Of a DNA stretch of 64,000 nt, positions 34,091-45,078 are shown piece after piece. The stretch spans positions 1,237,907-1,301,906 of the forward strand of contig CAJINV010000009.1 of NCBI GenBank assembly GCA_905178155.1, written 5' to 3'. Made by a program: the position numbers and the translations under genes. Within the stretch, counting starts at the first letter, position 1; each line of letters starts with the position of its first letter. The notes beneath the pieces were generated by a model that searched no databases, was not told the DNA's origin, and saw only the letters and a list, made by a program, of their open reading frames with translations. Source of the DNA: Amoebophrya sp. A120. Taxonomy: Eukaryota; Sar; Dinophyceae; Syndiniales; Amoebophryaceae.

Positions 34091-34758
34091 AGGGATAGTA
34101 CTACTCCGACGGCCTGCTGCGCAATAAACGCCTTTACTTCAATCGCAGCGTGCAGGCAGCACAGCAACGATATTTCCGCTTGGGTCGTGCTCCCGACATT
34201 TTTTTCCCTGCAGCTACTTAATATACTCCGTACGCAAGAACCTAGAAGCAGATACGCACTCTGGGCTCTTGCGTTGCGTCGGTTATTCATAAAAGATCGA
34301 ACAAAGAAGCCCGCTTGTGGCTCCGCTACTTTCTCACCTACAGAGTGTTCCAATGCGATGGCAAAAAAAGCTGGTATCACACGGAAATCCTTTTTGAAGC
34401 CCTCTTCTCCTTTTGTCGCTAACGCTTTTTGTAACAGCTCCCGCTCGGACTCGAAGCAAACGACGAAAAAGTGAATAAAACCGCTGGAAAAATTGGATTA
34501 TCATAAGAAACGCGAACAACAGTATAATGGATGCACAAATATGAATTTTGTGCCGCGAAACCTTCGAGCTAGTTTGATTTTTTTCAACGTCAGTGACACT
34601 TTTTCTATACTTTTGTTCGAGCGCACAACTTTGTTTTACGTTGAAAAGTCGTCAGATGTGAGTCAGAATCTTCCTCGCGCTAACCTTGCTCCGTCTCCCA
34701 AAGTACCAACAACATGCGAAGGACAGTAGAAGCGGTATGAAGTTGTCAGAGGTACTCC
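34091..34758. other. Intergenic, nothing recognised
   Basis: About 670 bases between the channel start and the SmB stop codon, presumably holding the channel promoter and the SmB 3' end. Confidence 0.45.
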
Positions 34759-35759
34759 TCATCTTCGTCCTGGCACAAAGCCGTGCTGTGCCCATGCCGG
34801 TCTGTGTTTTCCATCGCCCTTTTCCCGCTCGCGGAGGTTGGCCGGCCGCGACGAGGCGGGGAGCGCTTGGTGCGCCGGAAGGTTCATCCCGGGCATGAGG
34901 TTTGGCATCGAGGGGGTGTGCCCCATGTCCATTCCGGGTAGGCCGCCCGCAGGCACATGGATGATACCGGTGGGGACCATGTTCATCGCGACTGGTGCGC
35001 CTGATGCGTTCCCGCCATAGCCTCCTGCGGGCGGCAACTGCGTGTGCGGCTGCGGTTGCATACCCGGATACTGTGCGTTGGGCCGCTGCAACATCGGCAT
35101 GCCAGACATCGGATTCGGAGCACTCCGTGGCCCGGCGGCAGTTATCGCTGTTTTGATATTCATTTATCATTGAAACTTTAAGTCATTTCTTCAACACGAG
35201 CGAGGCAAAAGCCAAATTATATATTTCCGCTCTGAACGCAAAAAACGTGCAAAAAATCTGTACGTGCGCCGGCCTTTGCACTGATCTTCTGCTGGAGTTT
35301 CTCCTTCTCCTTCTTCTTTTTCGTTTCGACAGCCCTGACGTATACATGCCTCTCGGTGCCTGGCTCTTCCGGTGTCACTGTTATGATTTCGCATCCGCGG
35401 AGAACGATCAACCCAATCGTTCTCTTCACCTCTTTCAACTTCTTCTCGCCCTTCACCTTGTACCTGCATGAGAAGGAAGAAACTGCAAAATTCAAACGGC
35501 AATCTAGTATAGGTCCGGAAGATTGACTTTTGCTCAAGAAATAAACCAGAAGCGCACAAAAAAAAAACAAAAAAAAAAACAAAAAAAATGTAGAAAATCA
35601 GCAATACAGGCGTGATTCTTCCGTTTTGTGCAGAACCAGATTGAAGTGCCGATCGACGCCCATTAGTATGCCAATCCACTGCCGGTCGAAGCACTGTACT
35701 CGCACTCTCCAGTTAAAAAACTGGGCGAGCTTCCGTCGTGTCGGTCGTTGCTTTCCCAT
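34759..35759 (-). CDS. SNRPB: Small nuclear ribonucleoprotein SmB/B'
   Basis: Three exons: 35759-35608, 35463-35264 and 35147-34759, 741 nt, 246 residues, close to the 230-240 of animal SmB. SmB is one of seven Sm-ring proteins that wrap the U1, U2, U4 and U5 snRNAs. The Sm1 motif reads NWRVRVQCFDRQWIGILMG then DRHFNLVL; Sm2 reads RTIGLIVLRGCEIITV. Exon 3 encodes the Pro/Gly/Met-rich tail typical of SmB (PNPMSGMPM, QPQPHTQLPPAGG), ending in basic residues. Both introns (35464-35607, 35148-35263) are GT-AG. The first donor follows CGC CT and the acceptor precedes G TAC, restoring ESRLYKVKGEKK. Its presence supports an ordinary major spliceosome in a genome that also removes unusual introners. 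Confidence 0.9.
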
Positions 35760-36471
35760 TTGGTCTCGGGTGGTCGCTTTTGGAGTCTACGTACTTCGAC
35801 AGAAATTAGAATAAAATCAATCGCGAACAATACGCTAGAGATAATCGCTTCTTTCCTGTGGAAAAAGTCGCTTCAGCGTCTACTGTTGACCTAGAAAGAA
35901 AAACTTGATAAGAGCGCGCTGCCGAACTATGAAACATCACTTCCGGACCGTGTCGCCTGAAAACCAGTGTGAAAGGGACACTTCGATCGAAGCGAAAAGA
36001 AAATTCATCAACGCTAAAAATCATTCGATCTCAAAATTCGCAAAGAAGAGACCGGTGATCAGGCGTGCCACTGCCACGGGGATCTTGAACTCGCTTATCG
36101 ATCTTCTTTTTTTTTGCAAATAATCCAGAACACGAAACCAGCACTTCGGTTTTCTTCATCATTTCCGTCTACTTTCATAACGAAGCACACGAATGCAAAG
36201 TGCTGGCCTCTGATCTTGTATTTCTTATCGAAACGGATTCGTACATACTTACTGTAGTTTCGCTTAGCCGTTTTTTACGTGGTGGTATAGATCAGCCAAA
36301 ATTTTCAGGGGTCGTTCTTCTTGTAGGGAAACTTTATCTAGTTCAAGTATCAATTCATTGCAATTTGCAGGGTAAAGATCCATTCGAATAGGGATGTACG
36401 AATAGAGAAAAACTCTACGCAAAAAAAAAGGGTCTTGTGAAATATTTCTAAAATGCTTAATTTCTAGTGCA
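35760..36471. other. Intergenic, nothing recognised
   Basis: About 700 AT-rich bases between the SmB start codon and the stop codon of the IQ-motif gene. Confidence 0.45.
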
Positions 36472-39400
36472 TCAGAGCGTCCAGGATGCTGGCATAATCA
36501 TCGATCCTGGGCCCTGTATTAGAGTGGTGGTTAACTCCCGTTCTAATCTTTCTAGCTGTGCCATGACGCTACTTACCGTAGCGTCGGGATCCACTATCGC
36601 CTCCGGCAAGGGGTCGACCCAGTCATCCTCTTGGTAGAACATCGCTATTTGGCCTAATGGCGACAGCTTTGGCGGTTCCTCTTCAGCGACAGCTACTGTT
36701 ATTTCCTTTTCCACGTCTTTCGCGGAGAGCGGTGGAGTCCCGGGAGCTATTATCGGCTCAGGGGCTATTTCATCTCTCGGTGGGACAATATTTGAGTCTG
36801 TCGACGTAATAAACGGCGATGTCGCGGCAGCTTCGAGGTGTTGTTTCATCTCTGCCTCCTGGAGTTCCTTCTCCGTGTGCATGGTTCTTCGTTGCGACCG
36901 TCTCTCGGAGCTCTTGGAGCTGTGCCGCCGGGTGGAGTCTGTTTTTGGGCGGATGCCGCGGCTACTCGTGGTGTTCTTCGGCAACACGCCTCGGCCGCTT
37001 TGTTCCACGGCGTTGCCATTGTCCCGGATCTTCCTCAACAAGCGGTTACTGGACGGTGGGGCCTGTTTTGGCGTTCTCGACGAAGTCGTGATCTTGTTGT
37101 CCACCGCAACTAAATTTCGGGAAGAGCTTGACGCAGCGCCAGCCCCGGGCAACGCTTGTCTAAGTTTTGCAACTTTTTGCTGAATTTTGGGATCCTGGTG
37201 CGCCGGGACGGTGTGCTTCACCGGGCCGTTCGCATCACTATCCGAGTTCCACACGTTTTGATCCCCGTTTTTGGTTCTTTCTGACGGCGCAGCTGCAGCT
37301 GCAGCTCCTGCGCCCCCTTTTTCTACTATTGCTGCAGCCAGTGACACTGATGCACCTGCACCCGCTTGCACTTCCGGTTCTTCAGCTCCGACGCCGATGG
37401 CAATATCCTTTGTCGCACTCCTGTCTTCTTCGTTCTTCAACTCAGAATTGGCCTCATCCTGAGGAAGGGCCGGCATCATGCGAACAGAATCAGCGATCAA
37501 CGGGGCAGCTCCGCTCTTCGGCGTGACCTCCACCACTCGTTCCTGATTTTCCGGCGAATTTTCTTTCTCACCGTCTGGCAGCGGACCTGTGCTGAGTCCC
37601 CACGTGCTGTTCACACCGAAGGAGTTTTCGGACATCTTTATCAAACTCAGATCGATAACAGTGCTCGGACTACCCGCAAGCGTTGCCCCACTAGTGTTCA
37701 TCCGCTCGCCCGAACTTCCGCGGCTCTGCGGCTCCTTGTAGAGCGCGAACGGCTGCGTCTGCTTCAATTGCGAAGTGCGCCCGGATCGTGGCGTCGTGTA
37801 CTTGTCCGTTGGTAGAACGACTGCAGCTCCTTTAGGAGCACTGCTAGAGCCAGCACTTGCGTCTTTGCCAGCCCCCGCAGCAGCTGCAAACAAATTGTTC
37901 ACATTTGCCAGGTCCGCCGCGTCCGTTTTATTCGCGGCACTACTGGCCTGCAGCTTCTCGCTCTCCGTCTGCTTTTCGCTGGGGCCGAGCAGCGCGCGCA
38001 TCTTCTGCGTCGTTTCGATCCGCGCGGCGCGCTCCGCCTTCGGGATGATTCGCGTGGGCTCCGGGTGGTCCGTGATCCTGGACAACGGGGACGCGTTGTT
38101 GCTGCTGCGGCCCGTGGCGTCCAGCGGCTTGCCACCGCTCCAGCTGTTGTGCTTCCGGATTTCCTCCTCCTTGTCTCTTGCCTCCTGCACGGCTTTCTCC
38201 TTTTTCTCCTTCTCGGCCTTAGTCGCAGCCTTCAGCTTCGCCAGAATGCTGAACCCCTGCGTCTTGTTCTTCACGCGCTCCAGCCGCAGCTTGTTCTTCA
38301 GCTTGGAGATGTTGTCCACGGCGCGGTTCGGATTGTTCAGATCCATCTTCGACGCGAGCTCCTTCGCCTTCTGCACCTCCTCGGCGGTTCCCACCGGCTC
38401 GGAGGGTGCGAGAGACGCCTTGCTGCTGGCGGCCTTGCTCGCCGCACCACCCCCGCCGCCCATCAGCAAAAGCATGGCCTTGTTCGTCTTCCCGACCTCT
38501 TCAATCGCAGACTCGCGCTCCTGGGGGGTCAGGTCCACATTTTTCTTGACCGGCGGCGCGCCCTCCGGTACGAGCTCCGCCTCCGCGATCTGCTCGATCT
38601 CCTCCAGCGGCGCGTCCACGTCCACGACCTCCGTGGTCTCCGTGACGGCCTGCGTCATGAACTCCTGCAGCTTCTTGGCGCGCTCCTCCTCCTGCTTTTT
38701 CCGCTCCTCCTTCTTGCGCTTCTCCTCGATGGCTTCCGCGTCGTTCAGCGTAGTCACACCCGCGGCCAACGAGCTCAGCGACTGCAGCTCCGTCTGCAGG
38801 TTCGCGAACTTGACCTGCCGCTCCTCCTTGGTGCCCTTGCCCACCAGCGACTGCACCTTCTTCTCCGCTTCGTCGTTCGCCCCGAACTCCAGCAGCTCCA
38901 GCTTCTTCGACTCCGCCTGCGTCTTGTTTTCCAGCGCATCCAGCTTGGCCTTCAGTTCCGGGTTCAGGTCCCCGGCCTTTTGCAACTTCTTCAGCCGCTC
39001 CTGCACCAGGTCCCACACCTCGAAGTGCGAGGCCTTTTTCTGCGTGACCGCGGCCACCGCCTTGGTCATCATGAAGCTCTTCTTCATGGTCTTCCACTTG
39101 CTGCCCTCCTTCAGCGTGACGGACTCGCGGCCGGAGGGAATGGCCTTCTTCTCGTTCATCTCCTCGGTCTTCAGATCCGCGATCATGGCCTTCCACTCCT
39201 CCTGCTTCGCCGCCTTGTTGGCCTGCGACGCTCGCAGCTGCTTCCACAGCTTGGGGCTGGAGCTGCTGTGGGCGGAGCTGGGCGGCTTCGGCGTGGAGGG
39301 CGCGGCGGAGAGCGGCGGCGCCTCGGACACCGCGGCCTCCGTGACGCGGTCCGGCTCCTCCTCCTCTCCGACAGACTCGCCGTCCTCTTCTTTTAACCGC

Positions 39401-42400
39401 TTAAGCAAGTCCTTCTGCTGCTCGAAGATGTCCGTGTGCGAATCCCGGAATAGCTTGGAGTGGAAGCACGGCGGCGCGATCGCGGCATCAGAAATCTGCA
39501 GGACCTGGCCATCCGCCCCGATGAACTGGTCCGCCTGTTCGAACCCGGGCAAGACCTCCATCTGCGCCCAGGTTCCCACGTCGATGCTGTTCCGCTTCTG
39601 CCCCGCGGGCAGCAGCTTCGCGGTCCAGTCGCTCTTTCCGAAGATGGACGCCCCGGCGTTCTGGGCGGAATACCGCTCGATTGGCGTCGCCTTCGCGAGC
39701 TCCTCCTGCTTGGCCTTCTTTGCGTCGATCGTGATATTGCCCGCACTGGCGCGGTTGATTTCGTCCTGCGTCTTGCCGACCAGGTGCTCGGAGTCCCGAC
39801 CAAATTGGGCCCAGGCCGAGGTGTCCTGCTTCCCGCCCGAGCTGGCCTCGAAACTGCCGAAATCCCCCCGCGGCGGGCCGGGGCCGTCGAGACCATCGTT
39901 TTCCTCGTCGGAATTCGCGCCCGGGCCGCCCATCTCCTTCGACTGCAGCTTGATCCCCTCCATCTCGAGCAGCGAGTTCTTGGTCTTGCGCACGAACGTG
40001 TTCACGATCGCGTACACCGCCTTCTCGCCGTGCGTCATGCCCTCGGTGGGGTCCTCCGCCTCTTCGTCGAGCAGCAGCTCCGTGGAGACAGCCTTGTCGT
40101 GAAACAAATCCGGCAGGATCGAGTCCGTGAAGTTTTCCCGCATCTCCGGATTGGCCTGCACGATCTTCTCGGAGGAGGTCGCCAGGTAGCTCGCACCCGC
40201 TTGCACGCGCATCTCGGACCGGCCGTACACCGAGGGCACGACCGGCACGCCCGTGCCGGAGGACCGCACCGGCTTGGGGCGGCTGGAGTGTGGCGCTTCG
40301 AACCGCATCTGCGTGCCAACCTCGGCCACGATCGGCTTCGCGGCCTCGATGCGGCGCTCGGCCTCCTCGCCCGCCTCGTACTGAATCACGTAGTCGAGGA
40401 GAACCGGGTTCTTGCCCGCCAGCTTCTTCGCCGTCTCGATCTTTTTCCGCTGCGAGACCTGCGAGTTCTCCAGGGCCTGGTTGATCGCCTTCGACATCAT
40501 GCCCTTCAGCCGCCCGTGCGACTTGCTGCCCTGGCCGGGCAGCATCACGGACCCGGCGACGTCCGCCTGTTTCAGCTGATTCAGCAGCTTCTCCGCCTCG
40601 ACGTCTTCGGGGCCCGGTCCCGGCGCGCCGTCGGCCTTCTTCACCTGAAATAGCAGCTTTACCTTGCGGCCCGCGGGTCCACCGAACGCAGACACCCCGC
40701 CCGCAATCAACTGCGGCGGCGCGACAACGCGCTGCGCAGCCAGATCTTCCGGGGAAAGAATCTGCTTCTCTTTCGGCGGCTTCAGCACTTCCCGCAGCGG
40801 TGTTTGCTCCGGGAGCGTAAACGCTGAGATTACGGTGGTGGAAAGGTGCTCCGTTTCTGTCTTCTTTGGACCGGCGGGTGGTGGCTCCGGGGCGGCCGCG
40901 CCGAAGTTCATGGCCTGGCTCAAGTCCAGCACCGGCATTTGCAACTGCCCGTCGGCAGGCAAGGGAGCTTTTGCTGCCGTTGGTCCCTTGGGTAGTGAGA
41001 AGCGGCTCTGCGGCACCTGCGACTCGCGCCCCCGCTGGGGATCCGGGGAGAGCTGCGGAGACAGGGAGATGCTTTGGCGGAGCTGCACATTTGGCGGAGA
41101 CAGGGACGCGGCCCTTGTTCCCACTGGTGGCCGCGTGCTGGTACGCTTCGGGGACGCCGCCTTTCCGTCGGGAGCGACATTTTCGTCGTCGTCCGCGGCG
41201 ATCCCGCTCGTGCGGATCTCGGGCGGCAGCGAAACCGACCGCTGCGATCGCGGCTTTCGCATGCCACGGCTACTGGCCTTCGAGCTCGTCGGGGAGCCAG
41301 GCACCTTTTCTTGCGACGCCGTCGCAGCGGCCTCCTGGCCGGGCGCGACGATGCCAGGCGGCAGCGCCTTCTCCGGGTTCTGCAAGGTTTCCGGTACCTC
41401 CAGCGAATAGCGCTTCAGCTCCTGCTGCCTCGCAAGCTGCTCCGCCAGCTGCTCCTGCTGCCTTGCTAGCTCCCGTGCTTGACGCTTTTCCTCGTCCGTC
41501 ATTCGTTTTTCCTTCTCCAGCTTTTTCACCATGTCCAGGAGCTGTCTTGCCTCACTCAAAGTGTCGTCCAAATGCGCACTGAGCCGCGCGTTCTCGCGCT
41601 GGTCGGCGTTAGGCATAAAGTCCTCGACCGTCGGCATCTTCCCGAACAACTTCTTGCCGCCGAGCTCCGACGGCTGCAGTTTCGGCGGGTTGGTCCTCAC
41701 GTTCGTGCGCAGCTCCGGCCTACCGCTCGGGGAACCGACCGCGCCGGGGATCAGTTGCCTGGGTGGGGACAACGACTGCTGCGCCGTCGGAGACTGATGT
41801 TGAAACGCGGGCGCCGCTCCCATTTTTCGATTGAGCGGGACCGGGTCATGAGCCCGCACGTCGAAGTTGATACGACCCGCCTTCACGCGGCTGAGATGCT
41901 GTTCCATGTTGTTCGCCGACACGCTGAATCGACCCAGCACCATTTTCGGGCTGCCGTCTTCGTTGAAGTCGTCGCGGTCGTCGTAGTAGTCGTCCTCGCG
42001 CGTCATGCCCCCGCCGCGCTGAGCCATCTGCCTCCGCGTCGCGCGGCCGCGATGTATGGCCTGCACCTTGGTTGCGGCCTCCCGCTCCTCCCGCATGCTC
42101 CGCCGGGTTTGCTTTCCGCGGTGCACGGCCTGGATACGGACCGCGGCCTCTTTTTCCTCGACACTTTGCCGCCGCTTGGCTTCGACCTCGCGCCGCGCCT
42201 GCTTTCCGCGCTTGATGCTTTGGATGCGCAGGGCTGCAGCCTCCATCTCGTCGTCCATGATAATTTCGTCCTCCAGCGTCTCCTCGCCGTAGAACTGCAT
42301 CGTCGCGCGGTTCTGCATCGAATTCGCTCGCGCAAAATCCTTCTGCGTTGCCCGCGCGTTCGGCGACAACGAGGCGGCGCGCTGCGTTCCTCCACTGCTT

Positions 42401-45078
42401 GATGCGAACTTGGACTTTCGGTTCTGCTCCTCCATAAAGCTGGTAATGTTCAGGTTCGGTGGCTGGATTTTCTTGCCCAGGAAATCAGTGCCCGGCGTGA
42501 CCGGCGACGTGATCTGGAACTCTGTCTCGCGCAGCACCGCGTTGCGCCCGTCGCCAAGGCGGCTCCGCGCCTCAAACTCGTAGTTCTTCTTCGATAACTC
42601 CGGCTTTGGGATTGGGTCCATGTAGTCTACGGCGAGTTCCGGCGCTTCGATGCTTTTCACGTCGTAGGAGACCGCCTGCTTCGGGTTCACGGCCTGTTGG
42701 ATCACGACTTGGGACTTGCCCGTGAGCCGCGGCCCGATGTCGGGACTGAGACTGGCCGACTTGATGCGCTGCTCGGCCTGCTTGTCGACCTTCACTTCCG
42801 CGGGCGGCACGAAGCGCTTCGGGTCGATGATTTGGTCCTTTTTCTTCAGCTTCGACTTCTCGAACAGCTCCAGGCGCTTCCGCTCCTCCTCCTTTTTCTC
42901 CTTCTTCTTCTGCTGCAGCACCTGGACGCGCTTGGCCAAGTCGTCCTCGTGACTGGCCGCGGCCGCCAGGAAGGGGTTGTGGTGGTGCTTGTGGTGCTCT
43001 TTCGATTTTGACTTCGACCTCTTCTTTTGCGCCGCTGCACCGTCCCCGGTCGACTCGTAGCCCTCGTCCTGCGACAGCTCTTCCTGCTCCGACTCGGATG
43101 TGGTATGCACCTCCATGCCCAAAGCGTGGTCGAAAAAGGCCATGGCGTTCTTGAACTTGCGCACCGTCTGGCGCTCGCGCTGTTTCCGGACCTTTGCGTC
43201 CAGGGTCAAGTCGGTCCGCACCCCGGGGTTGAACAGCGGCTCAAGCTTGAACAGCGAAGGCTTCGCGTCGAACTGCCCCGCCTTCTGCAGTTGCTTGGCG
43301 CTGATGCTGTCCTTGGACGCGACGTCTTTGCGGTCCCAGGTGCCGTCGGCCTTCTCCTTGAACCCAAACTCCTTGTTGTCCTCCTCGAGCGTCGTGTCAA
43401 ACGTGACCCGCAACTCCGCTCCCTCGAAGGCCGAACCCGGCTCCAGTCCTGCCGTCGCCTCCTTCGAGGACGACAGCTTTTGCTTCAAACTGTCCAGGTG
43501 CCACCGCACCTCGCTCTCCACGCCCGCGGGCAGCTGCTCAAAGGGTACACTGCGCAGCAGCTCGTCGATCTTGCGGTCCGCGGTGTCCAGAGCGCTCTTG
43601 GAAGCGGACTTCGAGGCTTGTGCATCTTTATCGCCCACACCAGGCTCCGGCGGAGACGGCTTGAATGCCGGTGAAGGACTCTGCGCCGAGGCAGCTTGTT
43701 CTTGGACCACTGCAGCCGCGCCCGGTGTTGTAGGAGGCATGACTACAACTGGCGCGGCGGCTGCAGGCTGAGACGCGGCCAACCCATCCGGCGACACCGA
43801 ACGTGTCGGGCTAACCGACCGCGACGATCCCGCTGTTTTTGATGATTTCAAGATGATTTTACAGATGTTGCGTACCACCTTGCAGTCGCGACTTTTTAAA
43901 CAGCAACTCCACAAGCAAGACAACAAAAGCACAAGAAAAAAACGCTCGATGAAAAAGATACAAATTCTGAAACTACTACTCCTGCTACAAATCCAAAACA
44001 TACCTGGTCGACACAGCGCCTTGGTCTTTCTGTATATCTCGTCCGCCTTCGGCAGCACTGCGGGCGCTTCATACAAGAGTCTCGGCGCGATGATATTCGG
44101 GCGGTCCATGCCGGGACAGGGGTCTTCGAGCTTGCGGTCAATGGCAAGGACGTCCTTGGCGTTCTCAAACTGCACCCGACTCGCGATCTCCTTGTGCTTC
44201 TGCCACAACTCGTTCTCGTGCTGCTCCACCGCCTTCATGGCCGCCTGCATGTCCATGGTAGCCTGGAATTGCTTCATCCAATCGATTTCCACCTTCGGTT
44301 GCAGCAAGGGCCCCTCGATCACTTCCGGATCCTTGATCGCGTTCGGGTCCTCGATGAGCCGGTCGGGCTTCGGCACCTTCCCGGTGTTCTGGGCGTGCTT
44401 GGGGTTGGTCAACCCCTCGATGCTGTTCACGCGCCGCGGCCGCGTCAGCGGGCGGTGCGGCGCCTCGTTGCGCAGCCACCGCACCTCCTTCTCCTTCTCC
44501 AGCGGCGTGCGATCAGGGGTCCGCTCGGCCGCGAGGTAGGGCGGCGGCGGCGCCTTCATCTTCCGCGTGTACGCAGTCGGCGAGTCCTTGCCCGATTCGT
44601 CCGTGTCGAAGGCCACCCCCCGTTTCGGCGACCCGGACCGCGACTGCGCGGGGCTGCCGCAAATGGACTCGATGCAGCCCGCTTCCGCGCCCGGGTGCCC
44701 GCCGAGCGCTTCCGCGTCCTTATACAGTCCTCGCAATTCGCGGGGGACCGTGGTGTTCCGCCGACTCGCGGTCGGAGAGCGTGTGGAGGCGCGGCGGGCA
44801 TCCGCGGAACTTTTGTAGAACACGGCCACCGGGCTCGCGGACCGCGGGGTGCGGTTATGCGCCTTCGCGTGAATGATGTGGTTCCCATGCGGCAGCTTGT
44901 CCTTCGGAAACGTGGGCGCGTGCGCCACCGGGCCTTGCGAAGAGATCGCCACGGTCGCCTTGGCCGCTTGCAGCTGCTGGCCGATCACGCGCTCGGCGTC
45001 GGCGGTGTGCAGGATCTTGGTGGTCCCGGTCTTCTTGTTTACCACCGCCAGCGGTATCATGGAACTCGAATCTGCCAT
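36472..45078 (-). CDS. Giant IQ-motif, charged coiled-coil protein
   Basis: Two exons, 45078-44004 and 43832-36472, encode 2811 residues. The frame runs straight through the intron (43833-44003, 171 nt, a multiple of three), but the intron's translation is Phe/Leu/Cys-rich and the ends are good GT-AG sites, so I remove it. Three consecutive IQ motifs (coded at about 42040-42240; RIQSIKRGKQARR, RIQAVHRGKQTRR, KVQAIHRGRATRR) predict calmodulin or centrin binding. The rest is Ser/Pro-rich disordered sequence alternating with Lys/Glu-rich coiled coils (for example KKEEERKRLELFEKSK and EEKRKKEERKKQEEERAKK). No motor or kinase domain is visible. It is probably a cytoskeletal or centriolar scaffold; this is inferred from composition only. 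Confidence 0.85.
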   Translation of the reverse strand: MADSSSMIPLAVVNKKTGTTKILHTADAERVIGQQLQAAKATVAISSQGPVAHAPTFPKDKLPHGNHIIHAKAHNRTPRSASPVAVFYKSSADARRASTRSPTASRRNTTVPRELRGLYKDAEALGGHPGAEAGCIESICGSPAQSRSGSPKRGVAFDTDESGKDSPTAYTRKMKAPPPPYLAAERTPDRTPLEKEKEVRWLRNEAPHRPLTRPRRVNSIEGLTNPKHAQNTGKVPKPDRLIEDPNAIKDPEVIEGPLLQPKVEIDWMKQFQATMDMQAAMKAVEQHENELWQKHKEIASRVQFENAKDVLAIDRKLEDPCPGMDRPNIIAPRLLYEAPAVLPKADEIYRKTKALCRPGMFWICSRSSSFRICIFFIERFFLVLLLSCLWSCCLKSRDCKVVRNICKIILKSSKTAGSSRSVSPTRSVSPDGLAASQPAAAAPVVVMPPTTPGAAAVVQEQAASAQSPSPAFKPSPPEPGVGDKDAQASKSASKSALDTADRKIDELLRSVPFEQLPAGVESEVRWHLDSLKQKLSSSKEATAGLEPGSAFEGAELRVTFDTTLEEDNKEFGFKEKADGTWDRKDVASKDSISAKQLQKAGQFDAKPSLFKLEPLFNPGVRTDLTLDAKVRKQRERQTVRKFKNAMAFFDHALGMEVHTTSESEQEELSQDEGYESTGDGAAAQKKRSKSKSKEHHKHHHNPFLAAAASHEDDLAKRVQVLQQKKKEKKEEERKRLELFEKSKLKKKDQIIDPKRFVPPAEVKVDKQAEQRIKSASLSPDIGPRLTGKSQVVIQQAVNPKQAVSYDVKSIEAPELAVDYMDPIPKPELSKKNYEFEARSRLGDGRNAVLRETEFQITSPVTPGTDFLGKKIQPPNLNITSFMEEQNRKSKFASSSGGTQRAASLSPNARATQKDFARANSMQNRATMQFYGEETLEDEIIMDDEMEAAALRIQSIKRGKQARREVEAKRRQSVEEKEAAVRIQAVHRGKQTRRSMREEREAATKVQAIHRGRATRRQMAQRGGGMTREDDYYDDRDDFNEDGSPKMVLGRFSVSANNMEQHLSRVKAGRINFDVRAHDPVPLNRKMGAAPAFQHQSPTAQQSLSPPRQLIPGAVGSPSGRPELRTNVRTNPPKLQPSELGGKKLFGKMPTVEDFMPNADQRENARLSAHLDDTLSEARQLLDMVKKLEKEKRMTDEEKRQARELARQQEQLAEQLARQQELKRYSLEVPETLQNPEKALPPGIVAPGQEAAATASQEKVPGSPTSSKASSRGMRKPRSQRSVSLPPEIRTSGIAADDDENVAPDGKAASPKRTSTRPPVGTRAASLSPPNVQLRQSISLSPQLSPDPQRGRESQVPQSRFSLPKGPTAAKAPLPADGQLQMPVLDLSQAMNFGAAAPEPPPAGPKKTETEHLSTTVISAFTLPEQTPLREVLKPPKEKQILSPEDLAAQRVVAPPQLIAGGVSAFGGPAGRKVKLLFQVKKADGAPGPGPEDVEAEKLLNQLKQADVAGSVMLPGQGSKSHGRLKGMMSKAINQALENSQVSQRKKIETAKKLAGKNPVLLDYVIQYEAGEEAERRIEAAKPIVAEVGTQMRFEAPHSSRPKPVRSSGTGVPVVPSVYGRSEMRVQAGASYLATSSEKIVQANPEMRENFTDSILPDLFHDKAVSTELLLDEEAEDPTEGMTHGEKAVYAIVNTFVRKTKNSLLEMEGIKLQSKEMGGPGANSDEENDGLDGPGPPRGDFGSFEASSGGKQDTSAWAQFGRDSEHLVGKTQDEINRASAGNITIDAKKAKQEELAKATPIERYSAQNAGASIFGKSDWTAKLLPAGQKRNSIDVGTWAQMEVLPGFEQADQFIGADGQVLQISDAAIAPPCFHSKLFRDSHTDIFEQQKDLLKRLKEEDGESVGEEEEPDRVTEAAVSEAPPLSAAPSTPKPPSSAHSSSSPKLWKQLRASQANKAAKQEEWKAMIADLKTEEMNEKKAIPSGRESVTLKEGSKWKTMKKSFMMTKAVAAVTQKKASHFEVWDLVQERLKKLQKAGDLNPELKAKLDALENKTQAESKKLELLEFGANDEAEKKVQSLVGKGTKEERQVKFANLQTELQSLSSLAAGVTTLNDAEAIEEKRKKEERKKQEEERAKKLQEFMTQAVTETTEVVDVDAPLEEIEQIAEAELVPEGAPPVKKNVDLTPQERESAIEEVGKTNKAMLLLMGGGGGAASKAASSKASLAPSEPVGTAEEVQKAKELASKMDLNNPNRAVDNISKLKNKLRLERVKNKTQGFSILAKLKAATKAEKEKKEKAVQEARDKEEEIRKHNSWSGGKPLDATGRSSNNASPLSRITDHPEPTRIIPKAERAARIETTQKMRALLGPSEKQTESEKLQASSAANKTDAADLANVNNLFAAAAGAGKDASAGSSSAPKGAAVVLPTDKYTTPRSGRTSQLKQTQPFALYKEPQSRGSSGERMNTSGATLAGSPSTVIDLSLIKMSENSFGVNSTWGLSTGPLPDGEKENSPENQERVVEVTPKSGAAPLIADSVRMMPALPQDEANSELKNEEDRSATKDIAIGVGAEEPEVQAGAGASVSLAAAIVEKGGAGAAAAAAPSERTKNGDQNVWNSDSDANGPVKHTVPAHQDPKIQQKVAKLRQALPGAGAASSSSRNLVAVDNKITTSSRTPKQAPPSSNRLLRKIRDNGNAVEQSGRGVLPKNTTSSRGIRPKTDSTRRHSSKSSERRSQRRTMHTEKELQEAEMKQHLEAAATSPFITSTDSNIVPPRDEIAPEPIIAPGTPPLSAKDVEKEITVAVAEEEPPKLSPLGQIAMFYQEDDWVDPLPEAIVDPDATVSSVMAQLERLERELTTTLIQGPGSMIMPASWTL

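Noticed and set aside
37775-40102. Long plus-strand open frame (775 codons) and several others between 37 and 45 kb
   Set aside because: They are antisense shadows of the 2811-residue IQ-motif gene. The minus frame is far longer and has clear IQ motifs and coiled coils; the plus translations are Ser/Leu/Arg-biased with no domain.
43833-44003. In-frame hydrophobic segment of the IQ-motif protein as a membrane helix
   Set aside because: It is exactly bounded by GT and AG, is a multiple of three, is AT-rich unlike the flanks, and its removal gives a smooth Ser/Pro-rich junction, so it is an intron.
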